Positions 1 through 6,365 of a stretch of 10,813 bases of DNA are shown here, in pieces. The DNA is from Chloroflexota bacterium. Its GTDB lineage: Bacteria > Chloroflexota > UBA4733. The position numbers and the translations under genes were made by a program. The DNA lies in assembly GCA_023381895.1 (NCBI GenBank), contig JAMCTA010000014.1, forward strand, positions 1 through 10,813, read 5' to 3'. The notes below the pieces were generated by a model that did no database searches, was not told the origin of the DNA, and saw only the letters and a program-made list of their open reading frames with translations. Numbering within the stretch: position 1 is the stretch's first letter; each line of letters starts with the position of its first letter.

Positions 1-11
1 CTTTCAGAAGC

Positions 12-2420
12 CTAAGAGCTTTCGAAGAGAGAGGCCTGCGACGCCGCGCCAGACCTAGCACGGGTCCACTGCGGTGCCACGGCGGGGAGCGCTGGCTCGC
101 GCAGGAGATCCGCCAGAGCAGTGTTCCGCTTCGGCTCAGCTACCGATTGTACAGCCAGTCTGATGGCACTCTGTTGCCCCACCAGCACGCAGAGCGAGCG
201 TGCTCTCGTCACTGCTGTGTAGAGCAAACGACGTGTGAGCATCGCGAACTGCTCGGTCAAGACAGGGCAGATGACAATAGGGAATTCGCTGCCCTGAGCA
301 CGATGCACAGACAAGGCATAGGCAAGGGCAAGATGGCTGAGATCAGACCGGGAGAACGTGACCTCCCTCTCATCATCGAGCCGTATGGTCACCTGCAAGT
401 GCTCAGCATCGAGAGCGATCACGGTACCGAGGTCACCGTTGAAGACGCTGAGACCGTAGTCATTGTGAGTATGCACGACACGATCCCCCACACGGAGGCG
501 GAAGGCCCCACACTCAATCTCGTCTTCCCCCGGACGTGGTGAATTCAGGGCGTCCTGCAACGTGGAGTTGAGCGCGTCAATCCCGCAGACGCCTCTGTAC
601 ATCGGAGCTAGAACCTGGATCGATGCACTTGAGCATCCAAGCTTGCGTGGCAGCCGCTCCGTCACGAGCGCCACAATGACACGACGCGCCGCTGTCGCAT
701 CATCTGTCACCGCAAGGAAGAAGTCTCCACTTGCCAATGCCGGCTGCCAGAGTGGGAGATCACCGTGCGCGAGGCGCTGCGCATTGAGGGCGATACCTGA
801 TCCCTCGACCTGACGGAACACCTGCGTCAGCCGGACAACAGGGTAGCACTCACTCGCGATGATATCTGCCAGCACCTGACCAGGTCCCACACTCGGCAGC
901 TGATCGACATCTCCCACGAATACGACGTGCGTACCGGCGGCAACCCGGCTTAAAAGCGCCCGCGCGAGGAACAGATCAAGCATCGATGCCTCGTCGATAA
1001 CGATAAGGTCAGCCGGAAGAGCTTGGTGTCGCTTCCCTCGATCTCCGTTCCACTCCTCACTAGAGAGCGAGAGAGGTAGGGCATCATCGATCACCGCAGT
1101 GGCGCTTCGCGTGCCGCGTAATTGAAGCAAACGGTGGAGCGTCCATGCCGGAGATCTAGCAACCAACTCGAGGTGGCGCGCTGCTCTCCCAGTCGGCGCA
1201 GCGAGCACGACCCTCACGCCAAGCGCAGTACAAGATGCAACCAACGAGCGAAGAATCGTCGTCTTCCCAGTGCCCGGCCCACCGGTAACGACGCTCACTC
1301 GGTGGGTCAGCGCCTGGCGGACTGCAGCAGATTGTTCCACTGTAGGCTTCCAGTCAGGGTCACCGGTCACGGTCAGGGACTCCAGCGTACTGGCACCGGT
1401 GCGCCGTCGTACCCGATCCTCCGGAGTGGACATAAGACGGTGGAGCTCGCGCGCCAGGGCGTACTCGGTGAGGCTCACTGGTAAGAGTGCGTAGTGAATG
1501 CTTCCCGCAATGGATCTGACGGCGAGCTGAGCACGATCCATGAGGGCGGCCAGGGACTGCTCGAGAGCCGATGCAGCAGAGGAGTCAACGCGTAGGGCTG
1601 TCTGAGCCTCACGAAGCAACTCTTGCCCTTCCATCCAGGCAGAGCCCTGTGCCGTATGCCGCTGAAGGCAGTGAAGAAGTGCTGCCTGTAAGCGGCTCGG
1701 GGCAAGCGGCGGAATGCCAAGCCCTTCTGCGAGGCGATCCGCAGTGCGAAAGCCGATGCCCCGGATGTCCTGAGCCAATCGGTAGGGATCGTGGCGGAGA
1801 TACAGCGCAGCACTCTCTCCATACACGCGGAGCACCTGCTCCGCACGTCTGTACGAGAGCCCGAGTTGGAAGAGCGCTAGCACGACATCTCTTGTGGCGC
1901 GTTCGCGCTGCCAGCTGGCAGCAATTCGCCCGGCCCGAACACGCCCAATGCCAGGTACGGTGACGATGCGCTCGACACCGCCATCCAGCGCCGCCAGGGT
2001 TTCCGTCCCGAAGAAGGTGACGAGCCGGCGTGCCATCACCTGCCCGACGCCCCGGACAAGGGGGGATGCGAGAAATCGCACAAGTGCACTAGATTCGACC
2101 GGAAGTACCAGAGCCACCGCGTGCGCTCTAAACTGTCTACCGAATCGGGGATGTGCAACCCAAGCTCCCGTGCACCGCAGGTATTCGCCCTCCCGGACCT
2201 CGGGAAATGTTCCGGCGACGGTGACTGGGGCTTGGTCAAGGTCGTTGACCGCCAGCCGTATGATGGAGAAAGGCTGCGCAGCGTCGGTATAAACGCAGCG
2301 CACGACGATTCCCTCGACGAGGGCCGGGGGAGGGAGGTGCGCGACGTTCCGGTTGTCGGGCAGAGAAGCAAAGTGACTATTCACACGGTGAGCCTGGTGA
2401 GACCCCTCATGAGGATGCAA
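12..2420 (-). CDS. recD2: RecD2-like ATP-dependent DNA helicase (SF1, RecD/TraA family)
   Basis: An 802-residue 5'-3' DNA helicase of the RecD2 class, which works without RecB and RecC in repair and replication-fork maintenance; the length is close to Bacillus YrrC. An OB-like N-terminal region (about residues 34-110) is followed by helix-hairpin-helix-like segments around 121-138, 155-166 and 219-235. The motor carries Walker A GGPGTGKTT (380-388), Walker B DLIVIDEAS (471-479), motif III GDVDQLPSVG (503-512), VFRQ (534-537), the late UvrD-like motif VHRAQGSEFP (705-714) and YTAVTRAR (734-741). All helicase motifs look intact. The first codon is TTG at 2420; an in-frame GTG at 2384 is an alternative that still keeps the OB region. 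A GAGGAAG stretch lies 13 nt before the TTG, which is rather far. The gene stands alone on this strand and diverges from dcd. The stop is TAG at 12-14. The family call is firm; the start is not. Confidence 0.95.
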   Translation of the reverse strand: MHPHEGSHQAHRVNSHFASLPDNRNVAHLPPPALVEGIVVRCVYTDAAQPFSIIRLAVNDLDQAPVTVAGTFPEVREGEYLRCTGAWVAHPRFGRQFRAHAVALVLPVESSALVRFLASPLVRGVGQVMARRLVTFFGTETLAALDGGVERIVTVPGIGRVRAGRIAASWQRERATRDVVLALFQLGLSYRRAEQVLRVYGESAALYLRHDPYRLAQDIRGIGFRTADRLAEGLGIPPLAPSRLQAALLHCLQRHTAQGSAWMEGQELLREAQTALRVDSSAASALEQSLAALMDRAQLAVRSIAGSIHYALLPVSLTEYALARELHRLMSTPEDRVRRRTGASTLESLTVTGDPDWKPTVEQSAAVRQALTHRVSVVTGGPGTGKTTILRSLVASCTALGVRVVLAAPTGRAARHLELVARSPAWTLHRLLQLRGTRSATAVIDDALPLSLSSEEWNGDRGKRHQALPADLIVIDEASMLDLFLARALLSRVAAGTHVVFVGDVDQLPSVGPGQVLADIIASECYPVVRLTQVFRQVEGSGIALNAQRLAHGDLPLWQPALASGDFFLAVTDDATAARRVIVALVTERLPRKLGCSSASIQVLAPMYRGVCGIDALNSTLQDALNSPRPGEDEIECGAFRLRVGDRVVHTHNDYGLSVFNGDLGTVIALDAEHLQVTIRLDDEREVTFSRSDLSHLALAYALSVHRAQGSEFPIVICPVLTEQFAMLTRRLLYTAVTRARSLCVLVGQQSAIRLAVQSVAEPKRNTALADLLREPALPAVAPQWTRARSGAASQASLFESS

Positions 2421-2463
2421 GAGAGATACTATACTTCCTCAAGCCTGGCAGCAGCCCAGCCAC

Positions 2464-2490
2464 TAGACCGCTCATCAGCCTGGTTATACT
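2464..2490 (+). promoter_or_regulatory. Candidate sigma70-type promoter for the dcd operon
   Basis: The -10 candidate TATACT (2485-2490) matches the consensus at 5 of 6 positions. The best upstream partner is TAGACC (2464-2469), 4 of 6 against TTGACA, with a short 15-nt spacer. Transcription would start near 2497, giving a leader of roughly 80 nt before dcd. The weak -35 and short spacer make this tentative. Confidence 0.35.
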
Positions 2491-2539
2491 GTACCGCCTA
2501 GAAGGGGATGAGGCGTCCGAGGCCAATGAGGAACGAGTT

Positions 2540-2555
2540 CCCGGTGTGAGCCGGG
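2540..2555 (+). other. Short GC hairpin in the dcd leader
   Basis: CCCGG (2540-2544) and CCGGG (2551-2555) form a perfect 5-bp stem around a 6-nt loop, ending 3 nt before the ribosome binding site of dcd. It has no T tract, so it is not a terminator. It could influence access to the ribosome binding site, but a stem this short also arises by chance in GC-rich DNA. Confidence 0.3.
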
Positions 2556-2558
2556 CCC

Positions 2559-2565
2559 AGAGGAG
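2559..2565 (+). promoter_or_regulatory. Ribosome binding site deciding the dcd start
   Basis: AGAGGAG lies 10 nt before the ATG at 2576. It supports that ATG over the in-frame GTG at 2546, whose extra residues would span this site. The ATG also gives the N-terminus MLLSDR, which is typical of the dCTP deaminase family. Confidence 0.7.
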
Positions 2566-2575
2566 TACCCAAATC

Positions 2576-3205
2576 ATGCTGCTGTCCGATCGCCGCATAG
2601 AGGAGGAGATCGCCCGGGGCAATATCGTCATCTCTCCTTTTGACGAGCGACAGCTCGGCACGAACTCCTACGACTGCCGCCTCGGCGAATGGTATTTCCA
2701 GCCTGACGCAAACGTCGAGGTCATCGACTTTACGGATGAGGCACAGTCTCGAGCATTTTGGGGCGAGCCGCGCCGGGCCGTGGAGGGTCGCATCCCTGTC
2801 CGTCCAGGAACCACCATTCTCGCCCACACGTGGGAAGTGGTGGGTGCTCGCAACGGAATTACCACGAGCATGCACGCCCGGAGCAGCATCGGTCGCGCCA
2901 GCCTCTCTGTTTGCAAATGTGCGGGAGTTGGCGACGTGGGATACATCTCTCGCTGGACCATGGAGATCTCGAATCACTCACGCAGCACCATTCTCCTGCC
3001 CGTCGGTTTACGCATCTGCCAGATCAAGTTCGAGGAAGTTGGCCCTACCCTGCGTGTCTACCGCGGAAAGTACGGTCAACAACACGACTGGACTCCCTAC
3101 GACATGCTCCCAAAGTTGTTTTCGGACTGGGATGTCCACTCGCTGTCAGCATTCCAGGAGCAGCTAAGTCTTCCTCACGAGCCAGCAACCGCGCGCGAGA
3201 CCTGA
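2576..3205 (+). CDS. dcd: dCTP deaminase family protein
   Basis: Dcd deaminates dCTP to dUTP (or, in bifunctional forms, directly to dUMP), feeding dTMP synthesis; it acts as a cytosolic homotrimer with a dUTPase-like fold. The 209-residue product starts MLLSDRRIEEEI like the family. ARSSIGR (101-107) matches the E. coli signature, with S103 and R107 equivalent to S111 and R115. D-V-G-Y (120-123) followed by E130 aligns without gaps with the D-P-G-W and catalytic E138 block, and GLRICQIKFE (144-153) fits the strand that follows. The residue aligning with E. coli H125 is Gly117. The C-terminal tail after YRGKYG (162-167) is longer than in E. coli Dcd and differs from the usual ending. It is the first gene of the cluster, 10 nt before the next. 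Whether it also has dUTPase activity cannot be read from the sequence. Confidence 0.9.
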   Translation: MLLSDRRIEEEIARGNIVISPFDERQLGTNSYDCRLGEWYFQPDANVEVIDFTDEAQSRAFWGEPRRAVEGRIPVRPGTTILAHTWEVVGARNGITTSMHARSSIGRASLSVCKCAGVGDVGYISRWTMEISNHSRSTILLPVGLRICQIKFEEVGPTLRVYRGKYGQQHDWTPYDMLPKLFSDWDVHSLSAFQEQLSLPHEPATARET

Positions 3206-3215
3206 GCCCGAAGCT

Positions 3216-5315
3216 ATGAGTGGACTATACTCTCGTTCACGAGTGCTTTCTATTTCCCCTGAGCCAGGCAAGAGTCGAGCCGAGAGCAACATCTTCGTGG
3301 CAGAGCCCACGTCTGGCACACAAGTCCGCCAGTTCGGCTCTCTCTACATCGTGACAGAAACAGCTGGCGATAGCCCTGCTGAGCGTCAGATGTGTCGCGT
3401 CGCAGCCGAATGGATCCGCAAGGAGTTCTACCGGCAACCCAACCCAGACCTCAGCACTGCTCTCTTCTCCGCCATCGAGCGAGCCCATAGCCAGACGCGC
3501 CTCGATCCCCGACTGCCTCCAATCAGCGAGCGCTTGCCCCTCGCTATTACCATCATTGCCATACGCAACGGGGAGATGATGTGTGCTCATCTGCTTCCCG
3601 TACAGGTATACGTCGGGGCCTTCGACGACATCGCCTACATCCCAGACCCGCCACTGTCGGAGAGTCAGGAAAAGTTTGCTACGCGCCATCTCGAGTTCGG
3701 AATCAGTGAGTCGATCGAGCCTGAGTTGCGAACCGCACGCTTAGAGCAAGGCAATGTCATCGCCGTATGCTCGTATGCCCTGGCACAGTCTCTGGATACG
3801 GCACATATTACGGGAGTGACCCGATCAAGCGATCTCGAAGCAGCTCGACGTATCCTACGCAGCTCCTTCCCATATCCCGATGTCGCCGCCTATGCGCTAC
3901 TCATCCGGATTGAGGCTGACGGGCGGTTGCGCGCAGCGGCGAACGAGCGTCCAGACAAGCTTCTATCTCAGATGCTGGCGAAAGCGAGCACACGCCTTGG
4001 CAGCGTGTTTCAGCGCGAGCCACGGGCGCGCTCTGCACGCGCGAGCACGCGCACATCTCGCTCTCGCCGGCGAGATGACGGCACCGTGCTGTTGATTGGC
4101 TTGGCTGTTGCCGCGGTCGTTGCGGTAGCCCTTCTCGCGGTCCTTATGCTCAAGGGCATTCAGGCATTTCAAGCACACCAGCAACAGACCGCCCTTGCCC
4201 AGACGGTCGCGCAGGTGAACCAGCTCGTTCAGAAGGCAAACACGGAGAAGGATCCCGCAGCAGCGCTCACCGACCTTGCAAACGCAGCGACTGTCGTGCG
4301 CCGTAGCGAATCACATCTGCCCCCTGGGGCCGCCCAGAATATCCTCAGCACACTACAAAAAGCCCGCGACCATATCGGCCGCGGTGCAACCTTGCAGAAC
4401 CTCAAGCCGCTCCTCAACCTCAGCGCTCCCACGACGAGTACAAAGGTGCATTTCAATCAGGTGGTCGTCGCGGGAGGAGTGCCGTACATTCTCGATACTG
4501 GCGGCCAGCGTGTCATTGAAGTTTCAACAAGCAAGCGAATTGCGGTGCCTCGAATTGCAGCGGGCCAACAGGTAGGACAGACTATCGTTCAGTCGATCGT
4601 GGCGATTGCCGCAGAAGGCTCAAACGTGCTGGCCGTCGACAACCACAATGTAGTGTGGCGCTACAGTCCAGCTACGAATCAGGTCCAGCAAGTGCTCGTC
4701 CCCGGCTCCGACGCCTGGGGAAATGTGCAGGCCATTACTGTGAGCCACGGCAATCTGTATGTACTCGATACCCGGTTGAGTCGAGTGTGGGTCTATCCGC
4801 CGCAGGGTAGCGGCTATGGTCCGCCGGTGGACTTTTTTGGATCGCTGGCCGCCCAAGTGCCCACACCACAGCCAACGGCGACACCGCCGCCACGACCGAC
4901 GCCCACAGCCGCTCCGATACCATCACCAACACCTTTCACACCTCCTGACCTGCACCACAGCTCCGACATTGCTTTCGACGGGTCGCTCTACATCCTGCAG
5001 AGTGATGGGAAAATCTTGAAGTACACCAAGGGTGTTAGAGTTCCTTTCCCAGAGACTGGACTGGTAGGATCATTACCGAATGTGTCTAGGCTCATCGTCC
5101 CATCGGAATCAGCCGGGGTGTTTGTAGTAGACCCTGCTGGCGACCGCATCGTTCACTTCACCGCCTCGGGACAATACGATCGTCAGTACTTCCTGCCAGA
5201 TAACACCAACGCCGGGCTGAGCACCCTCGTGGATGCTGCCTTAGATCCACAGGCGCAGACTGTGTATCTGCTATCTGACGCCGTACTCGCGGTCGCCACT
5301 TTGCCCAATCCTTGA
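3216..5315 (+). CDS. Single-pass membrane protein: degenerate PP2C-like domain, TM helix, external propeller-like domain
   Basis: A 699-residue protein of unknown function. Residues about 20-235 follow the order of a PP2C phosphatase: GSLYIVTETAGD (41-52) sits where active enzymes have G-x-L-x-x-V-A-D-G-x-G-G, and GNVIAVCSYALAQSLD (179-194) where they have a GD-x-LLLCSDGL-type segment. The aspartates that bind the metals are replaced at each position I can align, so a pseudophosphatase is likely. A basic stretch (about 268-286) precedes one hydrophobic helix (about 289-313), which predicts the N-terminal half inside and the C-terminal half outside. A helical, Ala/Gln-rich segment (about 318-400) leads to repeated beta-rich units (about 410-699) such as VLAVDNHNVVWRY and LYVLDTRLSRVWVY, resembling NHL- or PQQ-like propeller blades; a Pro/Thr-rich linker interrupts them. 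No clear Shine-Dalgarno precedes the ATG. It lies 10 nt after dcd and overlaps the next gene by 4 nt, so co-expression is likely. Confidence 0.85.
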   Translation: MSGLYSRSRVLSISPEPGKSRAESNIFVAEPTSGTQVRQFGSLYIVTETAGDSPAERQMCRVAAEWIRKEFYRQPNPDLSTALFSAIERAHSQTRLDPRLPPISERLPLAITIIAIRNGEMMCAHLLPVQVYVGAFDDIAYIPDPPLSESQEKFATRHLEFGISESIEPELRTARLEQGNVIAVCSYALAQSLDTAHITGVTRSSDLEAARRILRSSFPYPDVAAYALLIRIEADGRLRAAANERPDKLLSQMLAKASTRLGSVFQREPRARSARASTRTSRSRRRDDGTVLLIGLAVAAVVAVALLAVLMLKGIQAFQAHQQQTALAQTVAQVNQLVQKANTEKDPAAALTDLANAATVVRRSESHLPPGAAQNILSTLQKARDHIGRGATLQNLKPLLNLSAPTTSTKVHFNQVVVAGGVPYILDTGGQRVIEVSTSKRIAVPRIAAGQQVGQTIVQSIVAIAAEGSNVLAVDNHNVVWRYSPATNQVQQVLVPGSDAWGNVQAITVSHGNLYVLDTRLSRVWVYPPQGSGYGPPVDFFGSLAAQVPTPQPTATPPPRPTPTAAPIPSPTPFTPPDLHHSSDIAFDGSLYILQSDGKILKYTKGVRVPFPETGLVGSLPNVSRLIVPSESAGVFVVDPAGDRIVHFTASGQYDRQYFLPDNTNAGLSTLVDAALDPQAQTVYLLSDAVLAVATLPNP
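4860..4949 (+). repeat. Pro/Thr-rich low-complexity linker within the membrane protein
   Basis: Residues 549-578 of the membrane protein are almost entirely Pro, Thr, Ala and Ser in irregular PTP/ATP units. Such linkers are common outside the membrane in bacterial surface proteins, notably in Chloroflexota. Here it splits the propeller-like region, so it is probably a flexible loop or spacer between two sets of blades. Confidence 0.75.
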
Positions 5316-6181
5316 GTGCTGGCGTGATCATCGATGCACACACTCACATCTTTCCACCTGAGATCATTACCCAGCGGACGGCATGGTGCGAGCGTGACCG
5401 CTGGTTCGGACAGTTGTATGCGTCACCAAGAGCGAAGCTCGCAACTGCAGACGAGCTGGTTGCCTCGATGGCACGGGCGGGTATTCAAGCATCTTTTGCC
5501 CTCGCGTTCGGGTGGGGTGATCCAGGCGTCGGAGCACTCCACAATGCCTACTTACTAGATGCCTACCATCGTTTTCCTGGCAAGCTCGTACCCTTCGCCT
5601 ATGCCACCCCGAAACATCTTCCAGTGAATCTAGAAGAGTTCGCCGGGATCGGCGAATGGATGCCCGAAGGGCAGGGTTTTACGCTCGACCAGCACGGGCG
5701 AGTCGCTCCATTGCTTGAAGCGGCACGCGCTCTGGACCTCGCTGTACTGACACACGTGAGTGAGCCGGTAGGGCATTCCTATCCTGGAAAGAGCAACGTC
5801 CGCCCAGAGAGTCTGCTTACGCTGGCTGAAGTGTTCTCAGAGAACCGCTTCATCGCAGCTCACTGGGGTGGGGGGTTGCCATTCTTCGAGCTCATGCCCG
5901 AGGTGCGGGAGGCGCTGTCACGAGTGTGGTACGACACAGCCGCTGGTTCCCTCCTCTACTCGCCGCAGGTTTTCAGAGTGGCCGAGCGTCTACTCGATCC
6001 TGCCAAGGTCCTCTGGGGTACCGACTATCCCTTGGTCCCGCAGCAGCGCGACCTGCAGCGGCTGCACTCAAGTGGCGTCTCGCCGGAGCTGATCAATCGC
6101 ATTGCCGGTAGCAATTCCTTGCAGGTGCTGAGTACACGCTGGCGTGAGGCAATCACCGTTCCTGTCAAAGGCGGAGCATAG
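5312..6181 (+). CDS. Amidohydrolase-2 family metal-dependent hydrolase (TIM barrel, ACMSD-like)
   Basis: A 289-residue enzyme of the amidohydrolase-2 family, which includes hydrolases and non-oxidative decarboxylases such as ACMSD and gamma-resorcylate decarboxylase. The metal site is complete: H10-x-H12 in IIDAHTHIFP, H148 in LTHVSEP, H184 in AAHWGGG and D238 in WGTDYP. There is no signal peptide, so it should be cytosolic. The TTG at 5312 overlaps the previous stop as TTGA, a pattern typical of translational coupling. An in-frame GTG at 5324 gives the more usual N-terminus MIIDAHTH and is a real alternative; neither has a convincing Shine-Dalgarno sequence. The substrate cannot be named from sequence. 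Confidence 0.88.
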   Translation: MSAGVIIDAHTHIFPPEIITQRTAWCERDRWFGQLYASPRAKLATADELVASMARAGIQASFALAFGWGDPGVGALHNAYLLDAYHRFPGKLVPFAYATPKHLPVNLEEFAGIGEWMPEGQGFTLDQHGRVAPLLEAARALDLAVLTHVSEPVGHSYPGKSNVRPESLLTLAEVFSENRFIAAHWGGGLPFFELMPEVREALSRVWYDTAAGSLLYSPQVFRVAERLLDPAKVLWGTDYPLVPQQRDLQRLHSSGVSPELINRIAGSNSLQVLSTRWREAITVPVKGGA

Positions 6182-6302
6182 GCCCTGACCTGGACTCCCG
6201 GCTCCCTCCACATCGAGAGTGCCAGATCACTGCAGTACGCGCCCCGCTTACTGATCCCATCCCATCCGGTCCCTACAGGAGCGCCAAAAGGTAGTAATAG
6301 CG

Positions 6303-6317
6303 CTCACAATTGGTGAG
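6303..6317. promoter_or_regulatory. Inverted repeat, possible operator
   Basis: CTCAC (6303-6307) and GTGAG (6313-6317) are perfect inverted arms around AATTG, about 50 nt before the GTG start of the fusion gene and inside the AT-richer part of the gap. Its size and place suit a dimeric repressor site. A 5-bp arm is weak evidence. Confidence 0.3.
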
Positions 6318-6354
6318 AATGTAATCAGATTCAAGTAAGACGTTCAGCTACGGC

Positions 6355-6360
6355 AGGGAG
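6355..6360 (+). promoter_or_regulatory. Ribosome binding site of the fusion gene
   Basis: AGGGAG ends 5 nt before the GTG at 6366. It directly abuts an ATG at 6361 that runs only ATG-ATG-TGA, so the spacing favours the GTG as the real start. The TGA of that two-codon frame (6367-6369) overlaps the GTG. Confidence 0.55.
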
Positions 6361-6365
6361 ATGAT

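Larger units (their letters stand above)
2421..2575. promoter_or_regulatory. Divergent intergenic region between recD2 and dcd
   Basis: These 155 nt separate two divergently transcribed genes and should hold both promoters. The hexamer TATACT occurs twice on the plus strand (2430-2435 and 2485-2490). On the minus strand, ACTATA at 2428-2433 reads TATAGT, a 5/6 match to a -10 box, but I see no good -35 for it. If that box were used, transcription would begin almost at the TTG of recD2, favouring the downstream GTG at 2384 as the real start. No coding potential is evident. Confidence 0.5.
6182..6365 (+). promoter_or_regulatory. Intergenic region upstream of the esterase-VOC fusion gene
   Basis: These 184 nt separate the amidohydrolase from the next gene on the same strand. 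The first half is GC-rich with no hairpin plus T tract that I would call a terminator. The second half (about 6285-6345) is AT-richer and is the likely promoter zone, but no -35/-10 pair is convincing: TTGGTG at 6310-6315 is only a partial -35 match. A separate promoter for the downstream gene is inferred from the gap size. Confidence 0.4.

Noticed and set aside
1571..1963. 130-residue plus-strand frame inside recD2
   Set aside because: Antisense to the helix-hairpin-helix region of RecD2; no start context or motif supports it.
2546..2575. GTG at 2546 as the dcd start
   Set aside because: The extra ten residues cover the AGAGGAG ribosome binding site, and the ATG at 2576 gives the family-typical N-terminus.
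2498..2977. 159-residue minus-strand frame opposite dcd
   Set aside because: It lies over a well-supported dCTP deaminase gene, its residues show no family motif, and the composition is that of a GC-rich antisense shadow.
3226..3231. TATACT inside the first codons of the membrane-protein gene as a promoter
   Set aside because: It lies after the start codon, has no evident -35 partner, and would give a transcript lacking the start.
4017..4075. Repetitive GCGCGAGCACGCGC-like stretch as a DNA repeat or CRISPR-like unit
   Set aside because: It encodes the Arg/Ser/Ala-rich segment before the membrane helix; the units are irregular and without spacers.
6300..6317. Likeness of GCGCTCACAATT to half of an ideal lac operator
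   Set aside because: The half-sites are in a different order and spacing from a lac operator; with no LacI-type gene visible I treat it as coincidence and keep only the simple inverted repeat.
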